Source of the DNA: Verrucomicrobiota bacterium
Lineage (GTDB): Bacteria; Verrucomicrobiota; Verrucomicrobiia; Opitutales; Opitutaceae
NCBI GenBank assembly: GCA_030916665.1
Contig: JAUPWC010000396.1
Coordinates: forward strand, 1 to 14,227
Length of the DNA: 14,227 nucleotides
Reading direction: 5' to 3'
Shown: positions 1 to 8,070 of the stretch, one piece after another
How the letters are laid out: every line of letters starts with the position of its first letter
Numbering within the stretch: position 1 is the stretch's first letter
The notes under the pieces: generated by a model
What the model saw: the letters and a program-made list of their open reading frames with translations, nothing else
Database searches by the model: none
What the model was told of the DNA's origin: nothing
Program-made: the position numbers and the translations under genes

Positions 1-1900
1 AGCCGGCGAGCCGCGCCAGCTTGTCCTGCAGTTCAGCCGTCAACGCCTGGTCCACGCCCAGCCGCTCCGCCGCCTCCACCGTCCGGGAAAACAACTCGCG
101 AACCAGCGCGAGATCCATGGTGCATCCCGGGGAGACCGACGCGACACGACCATCGGGCCCGATGAAGGCATTCTCGGGTGAGGTGCTGACCGGTGTGACG
201 AGCTTCCCATCCGCATCGGGCACGAGCCAGTCCGCGTAGAACTGCGCGGCGCCGCGCATCAGCGGATAAGCCGTCTCGCGCAGGAAAGTCTCGTCGCCGG
301 TGAAGAGCCAGCGCTCCCAGAGGTGGCTGCACAACCAGGCCGCCGCGCCGTTCCAGAAGGAGGTGCGCGCAACGCCGTCGACCGGGAAGCTGTCCCGCCA
401 CAACGAGGTGTTGTGGTGCACGACCCAACCGCGGTGGCCATACATGTCCCGCGCCGCGCTGGCGCCCGTGACGGCGAGTTCGCGCATCATGGCGAAGAGC
501 GGGTCCTGGAGTTCCGAGAGGCCCGTGACTTCCGCCGGCCAATAGTTCATTTCCGTGTTGATGTTCAGGGTGTAGCTGCTGGCCCACGGAGGGATCACCT
601 GATCGTTCCACTTGCCCTGCAGGTTAAGCGGTTGCGAGCCGGGTCGCGAACCGGCGATCATCAGGTAACGGCCGTAGTCGAACAGCAGCGCCGCGAGGCC
701 CGGGTCTCCCGTTTCGCGGAAGGCCGCGACCCGCGCGTCGGTGGGCAGTTTGGACTTTTCCGACGCGCCAGCCAAGTGCAGTGAGACCCGGTCGAAGAGG
801 GTCCGATAGTCGGCCACATGCCGGTCGCGCAAGGCCGCGAAGTCCCGGCCCTGGCCCAGCGCCAGGTCCACGGCCACCCGCCGCGCCGGATCCGCGCCCT
901 CGCGGCTCGGGCTGCGATCGTAGCCATTGAAACTGCTGCCCGCCGCGAGCCGCAGCACCGCCTGCGTGGCCCCGGTGATCCGGCAGCCACCCTCCGGCGT
1001 GGTCGTGATCAGGCCGTCGGTCTCGACGACGAGCGCAACCTCGAAAAACATCCCGCGCCCCTTGACCGGTGCGCCGTACAGCACCTGCGCGGCGTGCGGC
1101 TTGCGCCGGCCGTCGGGCGTGAAGTTCTCCGGGTATTTGGCCTGGTCCCCCCAGGCTTCGACGGTTTCGAGCGGGCGGCGGCCCACATAGCCGGGCAACT
1201 GGCCGCGCAAGATGAGTCTCTTGCCGTCGACGATGCTTCGGGCCGTCGGGTGCGGCGATGTGAACCGCACACCGAATTCGAGCGCGCCCGGCCGGTTGAC
1301 CCGGAGGCTCATCACGAACACCCGGTCCGGATGACTGATAAACGCCTCGCGCTCTTGCCGCACTCCGTCGCACTCGAACACCACATGGGTCGTGGCCGTG
1401 GCGAGATCGAGCCAGCGGCGGTAGCCCGTCGGATCACCCGCGGCGGGGAAATCGAGCCACAAGTCGCCCAAGGGTTGGTAGCAGGGCTGGTTTCGGCCAA
1501 GCCAATGCCTGGAGATCAGTGTGTCGGCGTCCGCATTCCTACCCGCAGCCAGCAATGCCCGAACCTCGGCGAGTCGGGGCCGGATATTCACCCCGCGGTA
1601 ATCAGCAGGCGGCTCGCCCGAGGTCAGGGTGTCTTCGTTCAGGGCCACGCGCTCCGACAACGGATGGCCAAAAACCATTGCCATGAGCCGGCCATTGCCG
1701 AGCGGCAGTGCGTCGGTCCAGCCCTCGGCGGGAGCCGAGAACCAAAGTGTGGCACCCGGCGTCCCAGGAGCGCCGCGCTCCTCCGCAGCGGTGAGCGGCC
1801 CACCCCACCCCAGAACCAACGCGCAGCACCAGGTCCCAACCGCGAAGCGGCGGGGAATTTTATAGGCCAGCGACCCGCGGCGAGGGTGATCCGTCGTCAT
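1..1900 (-). CDS. GH95 family glycosidase (alpha-L-fucosidase / alpha-L-galactosidase type), C-terminus cut by window edge
   Basis: This frame is open from an ATG at 1900 to the left edge, giving about 633 residues of a protein that is normally about 780-850 long. A hydrophobic segment after a basic N-terminus, ending LTAAEE near residue 41, looks like a signal peptide, so the enzyme is probably exported. The family core then follows: a GNGRLMAMVFG motif, NEDTLTSGEPP, a YQPLGDLWLDF strand, NINTEMNYW (N446 and N448) and VSTSPENAF (E576). In characterised GH95 alpha-1,2-L-fucosidases, two Asn of an N-x-N motif plus an Asp form the base system and a Glu is the general acid. N446, N448 and E576 match these by my alignment. 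The third catalytic residue would lie beyond the edge. GH95 also contains alpha-L-galactosidases, so the sugar is not settled. An in-frame ATG at 1933 would add 11 residues, and neither start has a Shine-Dalgarno sequence. The gene is divergent from the dehydrogenase operon. Confidence 0.9.
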   Translation of the reverse strand, partial: MTTDHPRRGSLAYKIPRRFAVGTWCCALVLGWGGPLTAAEERGAPGTPGATLWFSAPAEGWTDALPLGNGRLMAMVFGHPLSERVALNEDTLTSGEPPADYRGVNIRPRLAEVRALLAAGRNADADTLISRHWLGRNQPCYQPLGDLWLDFPAAGDPTGYRRWLDLATATTHVVFECDGVRQEREAFISHPDRVFVMSLRVNRPGALEFGVRFTSPHPTARSIVDGKRLILRGQLPGYVGRRPLETVEAWGDQAKYPENFTPDGRRKPHAAQVLYGAPVKGRGMFFEVALVVETDGLITTTPEGGCRITGATQAVLRLAAGSSFNGYDRSPSREGADPARRVAVDLALGQGRDFAALRDRHVADYRTLFDRVSLHLAGASEKSKLPTDARVAAFRETGDPGLAALLFDYGRYLMIAGSRPGSQPLNLQGKWNDQVIPPWASSYTLNINTEMNYWPAEVTGLSELQDPLFAMMRELAVTGASAARDMYGHRGWVVHHNTSLWRDSFPVDGVARTSFWNGAAAWLCSHLWERWLFTGDETFLRETAYPLMRGAAQFYADWLVPDADGKLVTPVSTSPENAFIGPDGRVASVSPGCTMDLALVRELFSRTVEAAERLGVDQALTAELQDKLARLAG

Positions 1901-2012
1901 GAAGCGAAAATTACCGAATCGATTCGATTCCATTTGACTATATATCGCTTCATATATCGGTTGTGGTCAACCCTTGATGTGCCTGTCGGCACCCCACTCC
2001 CCGATTCACCCG
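1901..2012. promoter_or_regulatory. Shared divergent promoter region between the GH95 gene and the dehydrogenase-fucosidase operon
   Basis: The gap between the divergent ATGs at 1900 (minus) and 2013 (plus) contains a stretch at about 1905-1965 that is far richer in A and T than its surroundings. TTGACT at 1934-1939 reads rightward, and TTGACC (complement of 1965-1970) reads leftward. For the leftward promoter, GATATA (complement of 1941-1946) sits 18 bases downstream and could be the -10 box. No good -10 box lies 16-18 bases after the rightward TTGACT. An ATATATCG octamer occurs twice, at 1940-1947 and 1952-1959. The box assignments are by eye and tentative; the existence of a divergent promoter region follows from gene orientation. 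Confidence 0.6.
1915..1926. promoter_or_regulatory. Perfect 12-bp palindrome, candidate repressor operator
   Basis: The sequence CGAATCGATTCG is identical to its reverse complement and has a central CG, as LacI-type operators often do. It lies 15 bases upstream of the minus-strand GH95 ATG at 1900 and just downstream of that gene's likely -10 box. A bound protein there could block GH95 transcription, and perhaps also the plus-strand operon. No regulator gene is in the window, so the regulator family is a guess. Confidence 0.45.
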
Positions 2013-3056
2013 ATGCAAGCATTGATCCTGACCGACGCGATGAGGTTCAGCCTCGAGGAAATCCCGGCTCCGAAGGCCGGTCCGGGGGAGGTGCTCGTGG
2101 CCGTCAAAGCCTGCGGTATCTGCGGCAGCGATGTCCACGGCATGGACGGCTCCACGGGGCGACGCCGACCACCGATCGTAATGGGGCACGAGGCCGCGGG
2201 CGTCATCGCGGCGGCAGGACCGGGCGTCACCGCCTGGCAGGAAGGCGACCGCGTGACATTCGATTCCACCATTTACTGTGGGCACTGCGAGCATTGCCGG
2301 CGGGGAGAGGTTAACCTCTGCCATCACCGCCGCGTGCTCGGGGTGTCCTGCGAGGAATACCGCCAGCCCGGCGCCTTCGCCGACTACGTCGTGGTGCCCG
2401 AGCGCATCCTTTACCGGCTGCCAGCGAGTCTTTCGTTCGCCGAGGCGGCGCTGATCGAGCCGTTCACGATCGCCTTCCACGCGGTGCGCCGCCACCGGGT
2501 CCAGCTTAACAACTCGGCTCTCATCATCGGATGCGGCATGATCGGTTTGGCGCTGCTGCAGACGGCGCGCCTCGCCGGCTATGGCCACATCGTCGCGGTG
2601 GACACGGCGCCGGACCGGCTGCAGCAGGCCCGGGACCTCGGGGCGGACGACACGGTGAATACCGCCGGCGACCGCGCCTTGGACGCGCTGCTAGCGCGGA
2701 CCGGTGGCCGCGGCTTCGACCATGTATTCGAGGCCGTCGGCGTCGCAGCGACGGTTGACCTGGCCTTGCGCGCAGCCCGCAAAGGCGGCGGCGTGACTCT
2801 CGTCGGAAACGTGACCCCCCAAGTGCCGCTGCCCTTGCAGGTGGTGGTGACCCGCGAGCTCTCGATCCACGGTTCCTGCGCCTCCGCTGGCGAATACCCG
2901 GCCTGCCTCGACATGATGGCCCGCGGCCAGATCTCCGCCAAGCCGCTGTTGAGCGCGGTCGCCCCGTTGCGCGAGGGCCCGGCGTGGTTCGACCGGCTCC
3001 ATCGACGCGAGCCGGGCCTGCTGAAGGTGATTCTCACTCCCGAAGCCTCCGCATGA
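2013..3056 (+). CDS. Zinc-dependent medium-chain alcohol (polyol/sugar) dehydrogenase
   Basis: This 347-residue protein is an MDR-family oxidoreductase of the sorbitol/threonine dehydrogenase type, cytoplasmic with no signal peptide. Catalytic zinc ligands are visible as C37 (GICGSD), H59 and E60 (GHE), with a further acidic candidate, E149, in LIEPF. The structural zinc lobe is complete with C89, C92, C95 and C103. The nucleotide-binding motif GCGMIG is at 173-178, and D197 at the end of the second strand suggests NAD rather than NADP. I chose the ATG at 2013 because family members begin with a MQAL-type strand; an in-frame ATG at 1974 would add 13 residues of no family character. No Shine-Dalgarno sequence precedes either. 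It is the first gene of the operon and overlaps the SDR gene by ATGA. The context suggests oxidation of L-fucose, L-galactose or a derived polyol, but the substrate cannot be read from sequence. Confidence 0.9.
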   Translation: MQALILTDAMRFSLEEIPAPKAGPGEVLVAVKACGICGSDVHGMDGSTGRRRPPIVMGHEAAGVIAAAGPGVTAWQEGDRVTFDSTIYCGHCEHCRRGEVNLCHHRRVLGVSCEEYRQPGAFADYVVVPERILYRLPASLSFAEAALIEPFTIAFHAVRRHRVQLNNSALIIGCGMIGLALLQTARLAGYGHIVAVDTAPDRLQQARDLGADDTVNTAGDRALDALLARTGGRGFDHVFEAVGVAATVDLALRAARKGGGVTLVGNVTPQVPLPLQVVVTRELSIHGSCASAGEYPACLDMMARGQISAKPLLSAVAPLREGPAWFDRLHRREPGLLKVILTPEASA

Positions 3057-3844
3057 ACTCCCCGCTCTTCGACCTCACCAACAAGGTTGCGCTCGTCACG
3101 GGCGCAACCCGCGGCCTCGGCCAGTATTTCGCCCGGGCGCTCGCCCGCGCCGGGGCCGATCTCGTGCTCACGGGTCGCGACGCGGCCAAACTGGCGCCGT
3201 TCATCAGCGAACTGGCGCCTTTGGGCCGCCGCGTCCTGCCGCTGGCGCTGGATGTGCGCGATCCCCGCAGCATCACGGCCATGGCCGATGCCGCCGTCGC
3301 CCACTTTGGCCGGATTGATATTCTGGTGAACAACGCCGGCTGCAATATCCGCAAGCCCGCGCTCGACGTCACTTGGGACGACTGGAACACCATCCTCGAC
3401 ACCAACCTGCGCGGCACCTTCTTCGTGGCGCAGGCCGTCGCGCGCCACATGATTACGCGGCGATACGGCCGGATCATAAACATCGGGTCCGTGACCTGCG
3501 TGGCGGGCTACGCCGGTCTCGCCCCCTACGGCGCGAGCCGCGGCGGCGTGAAGCAGCTCACCATGAGCCTGGCCGACGACTGGGGCCCGCATGGAATCAC
3601 CGTCAACTGCCTCGCTCCCGGCTGGTTCAAGACGGCGCAAAACGCGGTGATGTATGAAAATCAGGAGTGGGTGGATTACCTCTGTGATCGGATCCCGCTC
3701 AAGCGCCCCGGCCAGCCCGCCGACCTCGACGGCGCCGTCGTGTTTCTTGCCTCCGACGCCAGCGCCTACATCACCGCTCAAACGCTGCTCGTGGACGGCG
3801 GCATTTCCGGCGGCGCAACCCGCGCCCTACCGCGCAAATCCTGA
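3053..3844 (+). CDS. Short-chain dehydrogenase/reductase with YxxxR in place of YxxxK
   Basis: This 263-residue protein has the classical SDR layout: cofactor motif TGATRGLG at 16-23, LDVRD near 66-70, NNAG at 93-96, structural N118, catalytic S146 and Y159, and the PG turn (APG) at 188-190. It resembles gluconate 5-dehydrogenase-like SDRs. The active-site segment reads YGASRGG, so the usual lysine four residues after Tyr159 is R163 (codon CGC, 3539-3541). In classical SDRs this Lys positions the nicotinamide ribose and lowers the Tyr pKa, so activity may be altered. The start ATG overlaps the stop of the alcohol dehydrogenase in an ATGA, implying translational coupling. A longer in-frame start at 2984 was rejected because it only extends into the preceding gene. 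The likely role is the second redox step on a sugar acid or keto sugar from fucose or galactose; this is inference from context. Confidence 0.88.
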   Translation: MNSPLFDLTNKVALVTGATRGLGQYFARALARAGADLVLTGRDAAKLAPFISELAPLGRRVLPLALDVRDPRSITAMADAAVAHFGRIDILVNNAGCNIRKPALDVTWDDWNTILDTNLRGTFFVAQAVARHMITRRYGRIINIGSVTCVAGYAGLAPYGASRGGVKQLTMSLADDWGPHGITVNCLAPGWFKTAQNAVMYENQEWVDYLCDRIPLKRPGQPADLDGAVVFLASDASAYITAQTLLVDGGISGGATRALPRKS

Positions 3845-3858
3845 CCCATTTCCCCGCC

Positions 3859-6426
3859 ATGATGCCGCCTGCCCCTGCCCTCCTCCGGCGGAGTGCGCTC
3901 TCCTGTAGCCTCGCCGCCTGCGCCCTCGCCACCCTGCTGCCCCCGGCCGCCGCCCGGAATGCGACGCCCACCGAGGAACAACTGGTCGCCCGCGCCATCG
4001 CCCACGGCAACCCGGAAAACTTGCCCGGAGATGCGCGGCTGAGCGGCCAGGCCACGCCGCCGGCGCAACTGATGAGCTGGTGGTATCGCACCCCCGCCAC
4101 CCGCTTCTGGGAGGGCGTGCCCATCGCCACGGGCCGCTTTGGGGCGATGCTCTACGGACGAGTGAAGGACGAGATCATTCCCTTTAACGACGAGACCCTC
4201 TGGACCGGCTCACCCTACGACGCGGTGAACCCGAAGGCCCTCCCCTCGCTGCCCGAGATCCGGAAGCTGATCGCCGAGGAGAAGTTCGGAGAGGCGGCCG
4301 AGCTGGCGGCCAACCTGTTGAGCCATCCCCTGCCCTTTGTGCAGACTTACCAAGCGATGGGCCGGCTGCACCTGCGCTTCGACGGCCACGACGAAGCCAG
4401 CGATTACCGGCGCGACCTCGATCTCGACGAGGCCGTGGCCCGCGTCACCTACCGCATCGGCGGCACCACCTACCGTCGGGAGGCTTTCGCGAGCTACCCC
4501 GACCAGGTCGTGGTGATGCGCCTCAGCGCGGACCAGCCCGGAAGCCTGACCTTCACGGCCGGACTAAGCAGCCTGCATACCTCGACGACCGAGAGTGCAC
4601 TGGGTGCCGACACGATCCTCATCCAAGGCGGCGTCTCGGAGCCGAATCCCGAGGTCCCGAGCCGCATGCGCTGGCAGGGTCGGTTGCGCGTGATGGCCGA
4701 TGGGGGCACGACGCGCATCGTGCGGGATGCCAGCGGCACGAGCGTGCGGGTCGAGCACGCCGATGCCGTCACCCTCATCCTCGCCGGCGCCACCAATTAC
4801 GTAAATTGGAATGACATCTCGGCCGACCCCGACGCCCGCTGCGCCGGCTACATCCGCGACGCCGCCCGGCGGTCGTTCGCCGAATTGAAGCAACGGCACA
4901 TCCTGGACTATCAGCCACTTTTTCGCGCCTGCCGCCTCGACCTGGGTGGAACCGCGGCCGCGCAGGACGACACGACCACGCGCATGGACCGCATCCGCGC
5001 CGGCGCGGCCGATCCGCTCTATACCGCCCAATACTTCCAGTTCGCCCGCTACCTGCTGATCGCGGATTCGCGGCCCGGCACGATGGCGTTCAACAACCAC
5101 AACATCTGGCTCGATGACCTCAAGGGTCGCTGGCGCGGACGCTGGACGCTCAACATCAACATCCAGGAATGCTACTGGCCCGCCGAGACCACGGGCCTGC
5201 CCAGCACGGTCGAGTCCCTCTTCAGCTTTGTCGAGGATCTGGCGGCCAGCGGCGCGCGCACCGCCCGTGGCAACTATGGCGCCCGCGGCTGGACGGCCCA
5301 CCACGGTACCGACGTCTGGATGAACACCGCCATGACCGACCGCGTCTTCCATGGCATGGCGCCCCTGATGGGCGTCTGGTTGACGCAACACCTCTGGGAG
5401 CACTACCTCTATAACCCGGATCCCGCCACCCTGCGGCGCATCTACCCGCTGCTGAAGGGCGCGGCAGAATTCGGCTTGGACATGCTGGTCGAGGAGCCGA
5501 CCCACCGCTGGCTCGTCCCCTCGCCGTCCGGCTCCCCGGAAAACGGCTTCGTGCTCGTGAACGGACGCGCGCTGCTGCACGACGGCCAGCCGAATCCGAA
5601 GGAGGGCGTGCGCAACTCCATCACGATGGGCTGCGCCATCGACAACCAGTTGCTGCGTGATGTCTTCACCTGGACCCTCGCCGCCGCGCGGGAACTGCAG
5701 GTGGACGATGCCCTCCAGGCCGAGCTCAACGCCGCCCTCCCGCGCCTCGCCCCGCACCTGGTGCGCGCCGACGGCACGCTCATGGAGTGGCTCAAACCCT
5801 GGAAGGAGTTCGACCCGAAGCATCGCCACGTGTCGCACCTCTATGCCTTCTACCCCAGCAATCAGATCACCCGACGCGGCACACCCGAGCTGGCCGAGGC
5901 CGTGCGGAAAACGCTCGTGATCCGCGACGACCCCGCCGGCTGGACCGGCGCGTGGAAGATCAACCTGCACGCCCGCCTCGGCGACGCCGAGCGTTGTCAC
6001 GAACTTATCCGCCACCTCCAGACCAGCATTTCGAAGCATCCAGCCCCGGAGGACAGCGATCGCGTGCCGTCCATGGAAGGCAATCAGGCCATCCAAGGCA
6101 TCGCGGCCGGTATGGTCGAGATGATCATGCAGTCGCACGCGGGCGAAATCGAGCTGCTCCCCGCGCTGCCCCGCGCCTGGGCCACCGGCACGCTCCGCGG
6201 CCTCCGCGCCCGCGGCGGCTATGGCGTGGACGTCGCCTGGCGCGACGGCCGTCTGGCCTCCGCGGAAATCCGGGCGTCCCGCGCCGGCGTGTGCCGCCTG
6301 CGAACACCCCAGGCCGTCATCATCTGCAACGACGGCGAGCCGGTCACCACCCGCGCGATCGCCGCCGGGGTCATCGAGTTCGACGTCGCCGCGGGCGCCA
6401 GCTATTCTGTTTCGCCGCACAACTGA
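3859..6426 (+). CDS. GH95 family glycosidase, divergent subtype with Glu at the usual Asp position
   Basis: This complete 855-residue secreted glycosidase starts 14 bases after the SDR stop. The N-terminus has RR, a hydrophobic core and a likely cut after PPAAA near residue 33. A LAAC tetrad at 18-21 resembles a lipobox, but the hydrophobic stretch continues past it, so lipidation is doubtful. GH95 landmarks in order are ATGRFGAMLYG (family consensus GNGR), NDETLWTGSPYD, NINIQECYW (N432, N434), SGSPENGF (E561), HRHVSHLYAFYP, a TGAWKINLHARLGD block, and SMEGNQAIQG followed by MQSHAGEIELLPALP. The family usually reads QIDGNFG at that last position, and its Asp is the third catalytic residue; here it is E740. 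The fold and the Asn pair are retained, so I expect an active alpha-L-fucosidase or alpha-L-galactosidase, possibly of altered specificity. ATG at 3862 is an alternative start. The GH29 gene follows after 11 bases. Confidence 0.9.
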   Translation: MMPPAPALLRRSALSCSLAACALATLLPPAAARNATPTEEQLVARAIAHGNPENLPGDARLSGQATPPAQLMSWWYRTPATRFWEGVPIATGRFGAMLYGRVKDEIIPFNDETLWTGSPYDAVNPKALPSLPEIRKLIAEEKFGEAAELAANLLSHPLPFVQTYQAMGRLHLRFDGHDEASDYRRDLDLDEAVARVTYRIGGTTYRREAFASYPDQVVVMRLSADQPGSLTFTAGLSSLHTSTTESALGADTILIQGGVSEPNPEVPSRMRWQGRLRVMADGGTTRIVRDASGTSVRVEHADAVTLILAGATNYVNWNDISADPDARCAGYIRDAARRSFAELKQRHILDYQPLFRACRLDLGGTAAAQDDTTTRMDRIRAGAADPLYTAQYFQFARYLLIADSRPGTMAFNNHNIWLDDLKGRWRGRWTLNINIQECYWPAETTGLPSTVESLFSFVEDLAASGARTARGNYGARGWTAHHGTDVWMNTAMTDRVFHGMAPLMGVWLTQHLWEHYLYNPDPATLRRIYPLLKGAAEFGLDMLVEEPTHRWLVPSPSGSPENGFVLVNGRALLHDGQPNPKEGVRNSITMGCAIDNQLLRDVFTWTLAAARELQVDDALQAELNAALPRLAPHLVRADGTLMEWLKPWKEFDPKHRHVSHLYAFYPSNQITRRGTPELAEAVRKTLVIRDDPAGWTGAWKINLHARLGDAERCHELIRHLQTSISKHPAPEDSDRVPSMEGNQAIQGIAAGMVEMIMQSHAGEIELLPALPRAWATGTLRGLRARGGYGVDVAWRDGRLASAEIRASRAGVCRLRTPQAVIICNDGEPVTTRAIAAGVIEFDVAAGASYSVSPHN

Positions 6427-6437
6427 GCCGTTTCCCC

Positions 6438-7943
6438 ATGCCATCCCCTCACGCCCCCCTCTTGGTGACAGCCCTCCTGGCCACCAGTCTGGCCGCCTCC
6501 GCCGCCACCCCCGACCGCGAAAGCACCCTCCGGCTGCCCGAGAGCGTGCGCCAAGGAAATGCATCCTACGTCGAAGAGGTGCCCCAGTCGGATTACCGCC
6601 ACGCGTCCGCCGCGGCCCACCAGGCGTTTCGCAACATGAAATACGGCGTGCGCATCCACTGGGGGCTATACTCCCTGCTGCCGCACGCGCGCGAATCATG
6701 GACCTTCCTTGAGCAGTCCGACGAGGAGCGGCAGAAGTGGCTCGAGTCCCACCAGCACTGGAACCCCACGAAGTTCGACGCCGACGGCTGGATGAAATTC
6801 TTCCAGCGCGCCGGCTTCCAGTGTTTCGCCATCACGACGAAACACCACGAGGGCTTCTCGCTCTGGGACACCAAGACGCGGGTGAAACAGCGGCCGAATT
6901 TCAGCATCCCGGGAAAGCCCTTCATCGAGCCGTGCGATGTGGCCTACAGCGTGATGGAGACGCCCTTCAAGCGGGACATCATCCGCGAGCTCACCGACGC
7001 CGGCCGCCGGCACGGGCTGAAGATCAACCTCTATTTCTCTCACTCCGACTGGTATGACGTCTCTTTCCGCCCCTATGGGCGGCACCCGATTCAAAACGTG
7101 AGCTCCAAGAGCGTGAAATCGCTCGAGGAGCGGCAGAAGCGTTCGGCCGTGCTCTTCCCCGACCCCACGCCGGACGAGATCACGCATATGATGTCGCGCC
7201 ACCGCGAGCAGCTGCACGAGTTGCTGACGCAGTATGGCAAGATCGACATGCTCTGCCTCGACATCCAACTCGGCGGCGAGGTCTGGCCGCAGTTGCGGGA
7301 AACCATGAAGCTCGTGCGCCAGTGGCAGCCCGATGTGATGATCCGCAATCGCGGCATCGGCAACTACGGCGACTACTACACCCCTGAGCGCACCGTGCCG
7401 TCCGAGCAGGCCACCGGTCTTCCCTGGATGGTCATCTATCCGCTCGGTCGCAACTTCTCGTGGGAAGGAGAAGCCACCCAGCATAAGGGCGCCAAATGGG
7501 TCGTGGACAACCTCGTCGACTCCGTTGCAAAGGGCGGCAATTTCATGGTGGGCATCGGTCCCAACGGCGCCGGCGAGTTCCACCCCGAGGCGATCCGCCA
7601 GCTTGAGCAGGTCGGCGCCTGGCTGAAGGTAAACGGTGAAGCCATTTGGGACACCGACATTCGCCGCGGCGACCTCTGGAAGGAGGGGGAACACGTGCGC
7701 TTCACCACCTCCCGCGACGGCCGCCACGTGTATGCCGTTCTCCTGCGGAAACCTGACAACTCCAGCTTTCAGCTGACCTCCGTCGCCGCCAAACCGGGGT
7801 CGGAGATCACCTTGCTCGGCCGGGCAGAACCGCTGGCCTGGCGAAACGAGAATGGCGTCCTCACCCTCGAACTACCGGCCCTGGATGATGCGCTCGCCCA
7901 CGTTCTGCGCATCGAAACGCAGAGTCAGAGCCTTTCCCACTAA
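6438..7943 (+). CDS. GH29 family alpha-L-fucosidase, secreted
   Basis: This 501-residue protein has a signal peptide (cleavage near ASA at residues 21-23). GH29 landmarks follow: MKYGVRIHWGLYS, KHHEGFSLWDT (135-145; more often KHHDGF), YFSHSDWY, and IDMLCLDI, in which D275 occupies the nucleophile position (family usually LWFDG). NRGIGNYGDYYTPE and the closing SVAKGGNFMVGIGPNG block also match. GH29 enzymes are retaining alpha-L-fucosidases that use an Asp nucleophile and a poorly conserved Glu acid/base. Here the usual WE-containing segment after the TPE motif is changed to LPWMVIYPLGRNFSW, so the acid/base cannot be assigned; Glu residues in YTPE and PSE are candidates. A small beta-rich C-terminal region follows from about residue 400. 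I set the start at the ATG at 6438, 11 bases after the GH95 stop, because the signal peptide begins there. This is the last gene of the operon. Confidence 0.9.
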   Translation: MPSPHAPLLVTALLATSLAASAATPDRESTLRLPESVRQGNASYVEEVPQSDYRHASAAAHQAFRNMKYGVRIHWGLYSLLPHARESWTFLEQSDEERQKWLESHQHWNPTKFDADGWMKFFQRAGFQCFAITTKHHEGFSLWDTKTRVKQRPNFSIPGKPFIEPCDVAYSVMETPFKRDIIRELTDAGRRHGLKINLYFSHSDWYDVSFRPYGRHPIQNVSSKSVKSLEERQKRSAVLFPDPTPDEITHMMSRHREQLHELLTQYGKIDMLCLDIQLGGEVWPQLRETMKLVRQWQPDVMIRNRGIGNYGDYYTPERTVPSEQATGLPWMVIYPLGRNFSWEGEATQHKGAKWVVDNLVDSVAKGGNFMVGIGPNGAGEFHPEAIRQLEQVGAWLKVNGEAIWDTDIRRGDLWKEGEHVRFTTSRDGRHVYAVLLRKPDNSSFQLTSVAAKPGSEITLLGRAEPLAWRNENGVLTLELPALDDALAHVLRIETQSQSLSH

Positions 7944-7958
7944 ACCGGATGCCGGTTT
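7942..7958 (+). terminator. Small hairpin overlapping the GH29 stop codon
   Basis: AAACCGG and CCGGTTT form a perfect 7-bp stem with a three-base ATG loop, beginning inside the TAA stop of the GH29 gene. No U-rich tract follows (the next bases are CGGCCC), so it does not look like a standard intrinsic terminator. It may protect the 3' end of the message or assist Rho-dependent ending. Confidence 0.3.
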
Positions 7959-8070
7959 CGGCCCGGCCTTACCTAATCCTGCGCGGGAGCAATCGGGAGC
8001 ACAGGGAGCGGAGGCCCGCTCTCCCGCCGCAGGCCACGCGGCCAATCACGGAGGCGGCAATTAAAGCGTA

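Noticed and set aside
624..1373. A 249-residue open frame on the minus strand, and a 192-residue one at 33-611
   Set aside because: Both are Arg/Ala/Gly-rich off-frame readings inside the GH95 gene, whose true frame runs unbroken from 1900 to the window edge with clear family motifs.
818..2314. A 498-residue plus-strand open frame
   Set aside because: It is antisense to the GH95 gene and then runs into the alcohol dehydrogenase out of frame; it has no domain character.
2579..3781. A 400-residue minus-strand open frame opposite the two dehydrogenases
   Set aside because: It is antisense to two genes with complete family motifs and has no domain of its own.
5787..6437. A long upstream in-frame extension of the GH29 protein
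   Set aside because: It overlaps the GH95 coding region and is Arg-rich out-of-frame sequence; the signal peptide begins at 6438.
4564..6699. A 711-residue minus-strand open frame
   Set aside because: It is the antisense shadow of the second GH95 gene, produced by high GC at third positions; low-complexity composition and no recognisable motif.
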